NCBI GenBank assembly: GCA_025602915.1
Contig: JAHLJZ010000008.1
Location: 496,001 to 560,000 of the forward strand
Length of the DNA stretch: 64,000 nt
Direction of reading: 5' to 3'
Source: Paraphysoderma sedebokerense
Taxonomy: Eukaryota > Blastocladiomycota > Physodermatomycetes > Physodermatales > Physodermataceae
In this document: one piece after another, positions 27,131 through 37,472 of the stretch
Layout: each line of letters starts with the position of its first letter
How positions within the stretch are numbered: position 1 is the first letter of the stretch
Made by a program: the position numbers and the translations under genes
Notes under the pieces: generated by a model
The model's input: the letters and a program-made list of their open reading frames with translations, nothing else
What the model was told of the DNA's origin: nothing
Databases searched by the model: none

Positions 27131-29622
27131 TTACTCTTCATCTTCTTCGCTTTCCTTCTTGGCCTTCTTCTTTTCTTCAGACCTAGCATCGGAACCAGAA
27201 TCCGTGACATCATCGCTGTCTTTCTTTTCTGCCTTCTTTTTAGGTGAACTTTGAGCAGAAGAAGATCTAGATGGTGACTTGGTAACGGATGTGACTTGTG
27301 GCTTTGGTGGCGGAGAAGATTTGAACAACGACATCAAAAGGCGAACTGGGAGTAAAAATCCAACAACGATAAATGAAGCGACAAGGGCTGGCATTTCTTT
27401 GACGATATCCAAAGGTTTGAGGTGGAATTTCGTCATGAATTTGTTGAGAGATTCGGTGGTGAATTGTTCAGAAAGTGGCATCATGTTGGCAAAGAAAGAG
27501 GCAGCAGAGTCCTTGGTTGTCTCGTCTTTGGGTTCAGCATCTTTAGCCAGTTCGGTTTCTTTAGTATGTTTCGGTGTAAAGGTTTCCGCAGTGAAGGCTT
27601 CAATGACAGAATCGGAATCAGAAGTGAGGAGAATATTGTCAAAGAGAATATCCGATTGTAAAGTCCACAATTCGAAACCAATGGCTCCCTAAAAGCGATT
27701 AGGAAGGGTTTTACTTGTTAGAACCTTTCAATATGGACGCTGAAAAAAAATGCAAATGAAAACATACGATCGGCAAAAAGTTTTGACCAACAGCTTTTTC
27801 TTCGAAAAATTCAGGATTGGGAATTTTGCGGGGTGCCCATGGTCCTTTGTAAGCTGGATTATCAATAAGTGGAGCGGACCATTTACCTAAATAAATTTGA
27901 AGACAGACAATCAATAATGTGATCACAAAGAGCAATGTCGCAGCAACTGAATCCTACCTTTGTAATCGGGATTCTTTTTCATTGGACGTTTCCATGGACC
28001 ACAACCAGATACTTGGGCACACTTAGGATTGGCTGGTCAAACGCAAAGTTAGTTATGGTTTCTGAATGACGGTACAGATGATTCCGAGATGAAAATACGC
28101 GTCAAACTCACCAACTTTAGGAGGAATCCAATCACCATCTTCTTCGTCATCCCTACATTACCGAGAATGTCCACAGATCAGTATCAAGCTTATTGACCTT
28201 GGAGGAGACAAACAAGTACTTACCAATCTTCAGGTTTCACGGCATCAGGGTCAGCGACGTACTCGGGTTCCTTTTCGAGCCAATCTTCTGGCTTCTTGGC
28301 ATCCATATCTTCAATTTCGGCGGGAGCATCTTCATTCCTATACAACAAAGCCAAAGGAAAAAAAAGTGAGAATCAAAGCCCAACATGTCAACTTAGAAGG
28401 ACAAGGAGACATACCAATCTTCGGGTTTTTTAGCTTCAGGATCCGAAATTTTGGCTTGATCAACCCAGTCGGATGGTTTCTTGTCTTCGGGATCATCGAT
28501 TTCTTTTGAAGGGATGACAGGGGGGTTGAAATCATCGTACAAGGAACCTTTCTTGGTTGATTTATTGTCAATCAAGATTTCGTATTTGTTGTCTTGTGGG
28601 AAGACCTTCAAAGTGTACAAGTGTGTCATTTTATCGGAAGTAGAGGGAACAACTGGGGCATCTTTGAGGTGATGTTCGTTTGTTTTTCCGGTCTTGGGGT
28701 TCTTGTAGCGAAAGATAAAGTGAACCTACGGCATTTGCAAAATGTTAATAGTGAACAAATTATATCGGGCCGGTGTTCATGTTCAATGGATCTATCGAGT
28801 CCATACCTTGTTGTTAGACCCACACTTATCAGGACCAAACATAATAGAGTAAGGACTGCCATCGGTAAAGGCCTTTGCGACAAAATCTTTATCCTTGACC
28901 AGCAATTTCATGTAAGCACCACCGCATTCCAAACCGGCCTGCAATTTCACTTCGTATCTAGATGAAGCAACATGAAATTAGAAAAGATGAATACAGTAAT
29001 AAAGAGAAGCCACGATAAAATACTACACTTACTGAATAGTAATTTGTTTTTGGCCTTTGAATTCTATGGTTTTATCAAAAACCTTTGAAACGGCGTGATG
29101 GGCCGAAGCAGTCTTCAACACCAACCCGTAATCTCCGGGTTTAGAACCAATCAACACGGTAGGTTCTTCGACTTTCCATTCTCCTTTGTACCTGTAAAGA
29201 TCTTGGTCTTTTTCATCAGACTTTACATCTTTTTGTTTGATAGCTTCGGAGACGGCCCAGTTGGATTTAAGGACATTCGGGGAAGCGAATTGCTCGAGGA
29301 AAGTTCCAGAAGAGAATTTCACTGTGGTTGGCTGTTTACATTTGTGGACGTGAAGACAAGATTAGCGGGGTTCAGGATGTGGGCAATGTGTCGACAGCTA
29401 ATGAGAGTCCCCAAATATCCAGAGAAAATAGACGACAGAGGAAAGAGAAATCCTGAAGAATCGTACCTTCCAAACATCGGCCTTGACTTTGGGTGCGGAG
29501 TCGCTATTGCTGGGTTTGGACGCTTTACCGGATGCGGGCTTTGAGTCCTTTTGCTTCTTAGAGTCGGCGAGGACGGGGGAGGCGGCCAGAGCGAGAAAGA
29601 ACAAGGCGAGGGTGGCCTTCAT
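27131..29622 (-). CDS. Calnexin (ER membrane lectin chaperone)
   Basis: Type I ER membrane chaperone that binds monoglucosylated N-glycoproteins. The signal peptide is [19 protein letters not shown]. The lectin domain includes [36 protein letters not shown]-type and CGG regions, read from the minus strand of about 29330-28640. The P-domain has type-1 repeats ([37 protein letters not shown]), then type-2 repeats ([31 protein letters not shown]). The transmembrane segment is [19 protein letters not shown], near 27370. The cytosolic tail is Ser/Lys/acidic and ends KKESEEDEE. Several short introns interrupt the gene. The TM segment and tail make it calnexin, not calreticulin. There is no KDEL. 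Confidence 0.95.
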
Positions 29623-29788
29623 CTTTGCAGCGTGCGTGGATATGGAATGTATGTTGTGTGATGATGAGATGAGATGAGAGGGAATCCGAGTGAAGATAGA
29701 AATCCAGCTGGACGCATGTGAACGGGTGAACCACCATTCCCTCAACAGTGAACCAGTCTACGTGGCAGTTCCTCCGCGTTCCTCCTTC

Positions 29789-29820
29789 TATTATTATTAT
29801 TATTATTCATTCATTCATTC
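29789..29820. repeat. Microsatellite (TTA)n/(ATTC)n
   Basis: About five TTA units run directly into about four ATTC units, roughly 170 bp upstream of the calnexin start. Confidence 0.85.
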
Positions 29821-30106
29821 CATAAAATGGTTCTAATTTTTGGATTTCTTTGTTATCTTCTAGGCAGCTCGTTTCACCGCAGACACATATTTCCTCGGCC
29901 AAAGAGGGATTAGTGGCCGCGTCTTCAGGGGTGAGAGAGTAAGGCAAGTGTTAACAACTTGACAAAGGTCAGGCCAAATGGGTTAGCGCGACATAGGGAA
30001 TATTTATTGCGAACTTGCCAGAATTACAGGCCTATTTAGATTCCTGATCAGGAGTTGCCACAGGGGAGAGTGAGATGTGGATGTCGATGGGAAGAAGTCT
30101 TCTCCC

Positions 30107-30112
30107 CACGTG
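30107..30112. promoter_or_regulatory. CACGTG E-box upstream of orphan gene
   Basis: Lies 96 nt before the ATG at 30208, the same offset as the BuGZ E-box. It is also about 485 bp upstream of calnexin. Function is inferred only. Confidence 0.25.
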
Positions 30113-30207
30113 ATTCTGACTCTGATATATATGCAAAGAAACCTTCTACGTCACCAGCAACATCAATCCTCATTCCCATTCGGACACACGGAACGTGAGA
30201 ATCTTAA

Positions 30208-31325
30208 ATGTCGAATGCGCAACTTTTTTTTAGCGGAGTTATTTCCGTGGCAATCCTATATTGGGCCTACCGTTATTTGCGTAAAGGTGGCTAAACTTTT
30301 TTAAAACGAAGCTCTTTTATTCAGCTATTGACAGAAACCTTCTATCAGGACCAGGAGCCACAACCTCGCCGAGCCTTCAACAATCCCAAGACTTCATCCT
30401 TCAGGAAAATCGTCGTATGTTCGAGATCTTCAAACTCTTCAAGGAAAAGATTCAAGCGAAATGTTCAAGCCCACATGAAGAGACAGGAAATTGTGTTCAC
30501 ATTGGCATTCTTCATATTGGAGTGAAGAATATCCGAGATAGCGTTACTGATCGGTACATCATCGCCATTCCGAACTATAACCCAAAGAAACACGGCTATA
30601 TTTTCGACCATAAATACCCATTCATTTGTGTAAAATATGCTGGGGGGCTATCATCACGATCATATTACCAACACCTGAAGGACGACTGGAATAGAATGAC
30701 AAACAATTTGAACAAGCCTTTTCTTTCGAACGCCGCGCCCATTGAAATACACAAATACAATGATGTTTCGAAAGAGTTCCAACTCCTTCATTTCAGGCAG
30801 TCGGACCGTCATGACGAAAGTGTCAAAGTAGAAGACAACTGTTTTCAATGTTGGATTCACGGGCCGCAAAGCCAGGCAAATAAAAAGGCACTCAAAAACG
30901 ATGAAACAATTGCACCAGAGGCCGCAAAGTTGATAACAAAGTATGAGGGTGCGGAAGAATCGGAGAAAAAATCTTTATTAAATACAATTGTCTCGAAGTT
31001 TCGGTCGCTACGAACTATTAGTAACAGTGGCTCGTACCCCACAAAGCAGATTGAAATTAAAAATCCGCTTTCCGACCGAATCGATTTTCATGTTTCGGAT
31101 CCCCGACTATCTGTCGGATCTCAGGGTGGACAAATTGGGGCAAAGCAAAAAAATGACAATGACGTTCATATCCGTATCGATGAATTTAGCCAAGAAGAAG
31201 TTGGTCTTGAGTTCGAGAAGTTATGGGGGAAGGTAATGAATCAAGAGGGCATGAAAGCTTTAAGCAAGGGGAACAAGGCTGCCTTAAAAGTAAAAGTGCA
31301 GGAACTCTTTGATGCATCGTTGTGA
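30208..31325 (+). CDS. Hypothetical N-terminally membrane-anchored protein
   Basis: No family recognised. Two exons (30208-30286, 30325-31325) around a 38-nt intron give 359 aa. Exon 1 encodes one hydrophobic segment, FFSGVISVAILYWAYRYL, followed by Arg/Lys. This looks like a signal anchor, with the remainder probably cytosolic. The join K/AIDRNLLSGPG is in frame with the long second exon, whereas the ATG at 30417 would omit the anchor. A globular-looking part (GNCVHIGILHIGVKNIRD to HDESVKVEDNCFQCWIHGP, about residues 85-225) precedes a polar, charged C-terminus with possible helices (FEKLWGKVMNQEGMKALSKG). Location in the ER or outer mitochondrial membrane is possible but not shown. Possibly a lineage-specific gene. 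Confidence 0.7.
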
Positions 31326-31718
31326 GGATATGGTACAGAAGATTGCTAATTTGCAGAGTTGGGTAATGTGTGAACTTAGCATCACTTACCGATAAATGTG
31401 GCATAGTGTTGATCATGGTTACTCTTTTGATATTATAGTAATCCAAGTAAAATTTCGGACTCTCTGTAAATACGTAGTCGGATTAATGTGACTAAAAGTA
31501 TTCTCAACTGTAGCAAGACAATTACATAAACCAAGCTGGGGGAAAATTAAAAAAAAAACTTTTTATCCTGATTAGATTTAAAGTATAAAAAATCACACAT
31601 TTAATTCTATCCATCTTTCATTCGCGATTTAAAGCTAGTCCAAACTGTCCGACCCCAATGATCTGCTATCACTGCAATAATACTCTATTTCTATACCAAT
31701 TACCATCCCTTCATTTCC
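31326..31718. other. Convergent 3' intergenic region
   Basis: AT-rich, with a poly-A/T tract near 31548-31563. No gene is seen. Confidence 0.5.
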
Positions 31719-34016
31719 TTACTGTCCTTGAGCCAAACTGTATCCCTTCACGCCATTCACATTCAACAACATCTCAACAGAACACACTCTCATGACTTCT
31801 TCGCTCTTCTTCTTTTCTCCAGCGTCAGTCAATTTCTTGACCAACTCCAACAAATCAGAGGTCTTGTAACCTTTGCCGGATTTAGATTCAATACGGACAC
31901 GGTAGTGGTTGACGCATTCGGTAAACATGGAAGAGGTGGGGTATACTTGAGTTCCTCGATTGGACAACATGATGAGACTCAAATCGGAGGAAGTGGTCGA
32001 TGAGGAAGTTTTGTCGAGGGGTGACTTCTCGACTTCGGGAAGAGCAGCAAGAATATTTTTGGCGAGATCGTTGGGGCGAAGTTCAGAGTCAACAAAGACA
32101 TCTACACCGACAACTTTTTCAGTGGGACGGGATTCGGATCGAGGGGTAGGATCCAACAACATGACGTGCTTGTCGGGTGTGTCGGGGGGTAAAGTCATAC
32201 CAGTGGGTAATGTGATTTTACGTTCACTGCCGGTAACAGCAGGTCCACCGAGGTAAAACGTATCGGCGGTGATTTCTTTGGGGAGGTGCTTGATGATGGC
32301 GTGGGCATATTCGTCGGTTGTAAGTGGTGTGTCGGTGACAGAGTTGCAGAGATCCCGGGTTCGGAGACCTCGTTGAAGGGTAGTTTCAAGAGCGGTTTGG
32401 ACGGCTTGAGCATGAGAGTTGAGACCAAGATGACGCAACATCATGACGGAAGAGAGAATGAGAGCAGAAGGGTTGGAGATACCCTTGCCGGCCTACACAA
32501 CGGAAATTTGTGTCAGCACAACCTGTTAAAGTTCCACTACAATGATCTATCCACATACAATATCCGGGGCAGAACCGTGAACAGCTTCAAAGATACAGAT
32601 GCGATCACCAATGTTTGCAGAGGGAGCCATTCTACGATTTAAAGTTACATACAGTAATCGTTAGATTCCAGCTATTTGTGCCCTGAATCTTGTACGCAAA
32701 AGCTTACCCTAAACCGCCGACTAAACCGGCACACAAGTCACTGATAATGTCACCCTGTAAATTAGGAAGGATAACGGTATCGAATCTATCAGGCATGGCG
32801 ACCAATTTCATGGCGAGATCGTCAACAATAATGTCATCGACGGTGCATCCTTTTTCTTTGATGATGGGGGCATAGTCCTGAGGAAGAAGTGCATGTCAGG
32901 ATGATTGTTCTGACAACTCAAATGTCCATAACATTATCCAATTCGTAATGCCTAACCACCACAACCACCCTCCATCGCTCTTCCGAGATCGCCAATCATC
33001 GTGCTCTAGCATCACCAACAGACTAGAATTGCTTGACGAAATAAAATGTAATACAAACCTTGGCAACAGATCTAAACGCTTCCAAGAACATGCCGTCGGT
33101 CAACTTCATGATGTTTGCTTTGTGAGAGCAAGTAATTCTTCTAGTCTTGGATTTGTTCAAAGCGGTATGGAAAGCATATCGATGAACTTGAACACTTCCG
33201 GGTCTGGTAATCAATCGACGACACTGAGCGACACTAGGAGTTTGCAAATGTTCAATTCCACCATAAGTATCTTCGATATTTTCTCGGATTAAAGTGATGT
33301 CGATGGGGATATTGGCTTTGGAGAATACAGTGTCGACTCCAGGGAGAGATTTGAAGATACGTTTGTTGGCATAAGTGTTCCATACTTTTCGTGCAGTCAC
33401 GTTAATGGATTTCATGCCACTCCCTGGTTAAACGAAATGCGATGATCAATGATTAGCGGAGTCAAATCGGAGTTGGGGTGCATTCTGTTGAGTATCTTCT
33501 TACCTTTAGGAGTCTCCATAGGACCTTTAAATAAAATTCCGAGACTTTCTACAGTTTTCCTGGCGTCGGTTGTCATACCGGTGTTGTGTCCGGATAAATA
33601 TACTTCTTTGCCCATATCCACCATTTTGTACGATAACGGTACCTTGGCAGCATCCAAAACTTTGAGAGCTGCAGCCATGATTTCCGTACCGATGCCATCT
33701 GTGATTTACAATTAGATGTATTGTGGAGCAAACATTTTCAGTGACAGCGAGACACAATTCAGTATACATTTAAGAGATATCGCGGAAGAATAGAGTAAGA
33801 GTGTCTGTTAATTTATTGATCTCGACATTGACTTAAACGGAGACTCAGGCGAATGAAAAAGGGAATTTGGATCTAAAAGCACATCTAAACTCTATCTGAA
33901 CTAAAATAAAAAAACTCGGGGTCGAAAACAGGAGACCCAAGAGTTTATCGACAGTGGAGAAAAAGCAACCCACCTCCTTTGGCAACGGCGATTGTGAGCA
34001 TTTTAGCGCGACTCAT
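31719..34016 (-). CDS. Isocitrate dehydrogenase, Thermus thermophilus type
   Basis: Oxidative decarboxylation of isocitrate to 2-oxoglutarate. The core is [110 protein letters not shown] and [14 protein letters not shown]. Beyond the usual fungal IDH length it carries an extra C-terminal domain: [30 protein letters not shown] and [15 protein letters not shown]. This corresponds to the appendage of the T. thermophilus/alphaproteobacterial enzyme (there [30 protein letters not shown]). It is not like fungal Idp1 or Idh1/2. Several introns, one about 280 bp after VAKGD, prove a resident eukaryotic gene. No mitochondrial presequence is visible, so it is perhaps cytosolic. NADP use would fit the family but is not shown. 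Confidence 0.9.
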
Positions 34017-34947
34017 CTTTAGATACCGGGGATGGGATTATCGTTGAGGAAAGATGCGAATGAAATACAAGATGAGCGAGATGCAATGATAAGAAAAAAA
34101 AAACAAATTAGCAGCGAGAGAGGGAATGGCGTGAGACGTCGTGTTCGCCCGCCTTCCTTGTTGAGCGATTCAAATTCCCCCCGGGGACATCAACTGATCC
34201 GCAATCGTCAGAAGTCGGAACGGCTACGCTCTCTGCCGTCTGCGGGAGGACTGAGGAGTGAAACAGGGCATTCTGCTCGACAGACAATTCGATGTGTATT
34301 ATTATCCAACTACACTCCATAATATCGCGGCCCAACGCTTGTTTCAGCGGCAGCGAAAAAGACCATTGCCAGACTGATGCGAGAGTGTGCTCGCAATGAC
34401 GTCAGTCACGTGACTCACTGAACAATGGATTTATGTGGTAGAACTATATTATCAATACTTGTATACAATGTATCTGCACACACCAGCTACACATATGAAA
34501 CAAACTGCTCTTTGGATTAAAGGGATAACAGGATAGAATGGCAACCTGTGGGCTATGACCCTTGCAAAAGGCAACTCTCCAAACAACTCAAGTGCATCCA
34601 TCCCTGGGCAACTCGCGACTTCGATCCGATCGACCAAAACTAAAAACTGCACAACACACGATTCCCCCGATTTGCCTTTTCTTTTTGCATTTTATTATTT
34701 ATATCATTCTATTGAATATTAGACTTTCATCTTTCCATTGTCCTGTGCCTACCGTTTCTCGTGAGTGTGTCAGTAGTGTGTCTGCAAAAAAAAGCTACCA
34801 AAACTGAATGTCACCCGAATGGACAGTTACAACCATATCATGCTATTTATTTAATTTATCTACTGAAAAGTCGAGCGAGATGATGTACACTTGTATGGCT
34901 CGTTCTTGTATGAATGATGTTTAAATATTAAATACAGCCGTTTGAAT
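34017..34947. other. Intergenic region, IDH promoter side
   Basis: No supported gene. It contains adjacent CRE and E-box palindromes at 34397-34414. The short open frames in it look random. Confidence 0.45.
34397..34414. promoter_or_regulatory. Abutting CRE (TGACGTCA) and GTCACGTGAC palindromes
   Basis: A perfect 8-bp CRE at 34397-34404 is followed immediately by the 10-bp E-box palindrome GTCACGTGAC at 34405-34414, about 385 bp upstream of the IDH ATG. These are consensus sites of bZIP (CREB/ATF) and bHLH factors. Binding is inferred. Confidence 0.4.
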
Positions 34948-36503
34948 CTAATTCAACGAATCAATCAATTCTAAACTCGCGACTTTTGCTTTGGTACTCA
35001 ACAGTATTTGTTCCGCATCCTTGCTTTGGGGAGGGTGTCCAAACTTGAGACCTTGCACGATCGCATCCGTTGATGAAAGCGATTGAAGTTTGGATAAAAT
35101 ATCAGATGCCGGTATACCCATGGAAAGGAGAATAGCCGCTAAACCTGCGTACGAATTCAAATCATTAGTATGTGTTTTAGCTGTCGCGTACGGAGAGTAA
35201 TGCTACCGGAAACAATTGGGGCCGCAAAACTGGTGCCCGTTTTCATCCCGTAATCAGAAGTGCCGACCGCAGAGGTTATATTTGTACCGCTGTAATATGG
35301 ATATCAATTCCAAGAAACGATTAGAAACGCGATTCTGCTTGAAAGTGCGAAATAATCATTGATACGTACTAGGCAGCAATGTCAATGCATGGACCGAAAC
35401 TAGTTGGTTGCATAAGATCTTCAACGTTTAACTTATTTTCTTGCTGAACGTTGGCCACGGTAATAACAAAGGATGCGTTTGCAGTCGGTAAAATCGTACA
35501 TGCGTCGTTCATCAGATTACCGGCTGCTACAACAACTGTAATCCCTGCTTTTTTAGCTTCTTCCAGCGCAGCGACGACAGATGCCTCTATACCGTCCTCT
35601 AGTAACAGCAAAAGTTTGTGTGAGTTTCGACTCGTACGGGAAAAGGGAAATAATAAAAATATTTACGGATCGCCAGTGATAAGAGTGTGCCAACCGACAT
35701 GTGTATAACTGATTTTTGCTCTTTCTTCTTCCTCTTGATTTCATTAACAGCATGTCTAATTCCTTCCGCCCAATAATTGCCGGCCGGGTTACCGGTAGGC
35801 CAGGAAAAACCGGCATCGTCTGTACCGATCTAAGTCAAACTCATATCACTATGGCATAATCACGACACAAAGAACTAACCCATTATTTTAACACCAATAA
35901 TATTTGCCTTTCTAGCCACCATTGCAGCAATACCCGCCACAAATGTACCTACAAGTTAATAGTAATTGTTAATAATTGAAAACTGTCAGTTTCTTTCGGT
36001 CATCGGCAATGCTAAAATTGACAGAAAAGTTTACCATGTCCCTGCAAGTCCTTGTTTTCTTTACCTGCCACGACATTAAAACTCGTCGCACGGCCTTCAA
36101 AAACTGCATGTTGGGTATTCACACCTGTATCGAGCTAATGATATTCCAATAATGATGCATATTGGTTAAACACTTTATACATCACCTTCAATACCAAGCC
36201 AAATACCAAACAACTCACCACATAAATATCCACACCTTCACCCGCTTTTTTCGGATACGTATACTTGTTATCAACAACACCGTCCAATCTATCCAGATAC
36301 CAAAATGATCCATTCGTAGGCAACGGCACTGAATCTTTTGGGATCGAGGCTTTTGTAGTAGTGTTTTTGCCCGGGCCGCTAGATGTGACGTTACCCTGGT
36401 TAGGTTTTGAGGTGGATTGCCCCGGCAATTCATTGCCTGATGGCAGACTTTCGATGAATGGACTCAACGAGAGCAAAACGGTACTCAGTAAAATTAATTG
36501 CAT
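34948..36503 (-). CDS. Secreted subtilisin-like serine protease (S8), copy 1
   Basis: Extracellular endoprotease. The signal peptide is MQLILLSTVLLSLSPFIES. A Ser/Thr/Asn/Pro-rich, probably glycosylated linker of about 65 aa follows, then FWYLDRLDG and YPKKAGEGVDIYV. The catalytic triad is Asp in LDTGVNTQHAVFEGRA, His in LQGHG/TFVAGIAAMVARKA (split by an intron) and Ser in KTGTSFAAPI. The oxyanion Asn is in ITVVVAAGNL. The gene has about seven short introns. The C-terminal ~70 aa (GIPASDILSKLQSLSS, ending LELIDSLN) match copy 2. No I9-type propeptide inhibitor domain is evident. The gene is divergent from copine 1 and paralogous to 50759-52484. Confidence 0.9.
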
Positions 36504-37472
36504 TTTGTTGTGCAGAATTTTGAAGTGAAACTATGGAACAGGACGAGTCGGAATGTCGGATACAAGTGCAATTTTTATATTCCTTCAAGAGAATAAGCCT
36601 TTTCTCATCGATATTCTTGCGGTAAGAATGTAATTTATAGAATTATTGTTCTCCATAGTTTTACCGTAAATAGAAATGATTAACCACTGAAAGAATAAGT
36701 CTCTCCAGTGATATGCTCGCAACGGATGCTAATAATAAACGGAGCGCAATTTTAGGCTTTTTCCAGCGCGAAGGGAAGATTGTGCGCGACAAAGTAGGTT
36801 GGTGATGGATGCGTGTTACGGCTAATCGTTTAAACGAAAATTTAATACTGTTTCGCATTAGCCAAGTAGTATTGTATGATGATTTACATTTATTTATATG
36901 ACCGTGATTTTCAAAAGCGCTGTTGAGTAGTTCTATTGGCTATCATCAAACGGCTGACAGAAATAAGAATGGTAGTTGGTACTGTTAATTGCCAGCCAAT
37001 ATCTGCTCAATTTTGGATCAAATATGTACATAGTGCTGGTGCAAAATAAGTGTTGCAATGATAAAAGATTACGCTTTTTTGTTCTCTCCAATTGTTATTC
37101 TATGACTATTGACGCAGAATGCGCGTAGAAGGAGCAAGATATATATTGGAGCCACTAATTGAATTCTTAAATTCATTGATTTTTAAATAAAGCTAGACTG
37201 ATGTAGCAGAAATATTGATTCATTCCAGTCTCATATAACTAATGTATCCGCTCTGTTCTCCTGTTAAGCTAGTTTTGGCACTCTAAAATACCCAAATGAT
37301 CAGCCAGTATACTGCAAACCGGCACGGAAGGGCCTAACAACATCGCCGTCCCTTAGATAAATTGTCCACTCTCAATGTCATATTCACCTTCTTTAAAACC
37401 ACTCGTAACTGAGACTTCACATTTCTAAAAATTTATCTCTTGAACGGCTTGCCTCTCATATAACGAAATAGT
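36504..37472. other. Divergent promoter of subtilase 1 and copine 1
   Basis: 969 bp of AT-rich sequence shared between two divergent starts. No gene or repeat is recognised. Confidence 0.45.

Larger units (their letters stand above)
29623..30207. other. Divergent promoter region of calnexin and orphan gene
   Basis: No gene. It includes a simple repeat at 29789-29820 and a CACGTG at 30107-30112. Confidence 0.45.

Noticed and set aside
31719-34016. Bacterial contamination as explanation of the Thermus-type IDH
   Set aside because: The gene is interrupted by several in-phase GT-AG introns and flanked by eukaryotic genes on the same sequence.
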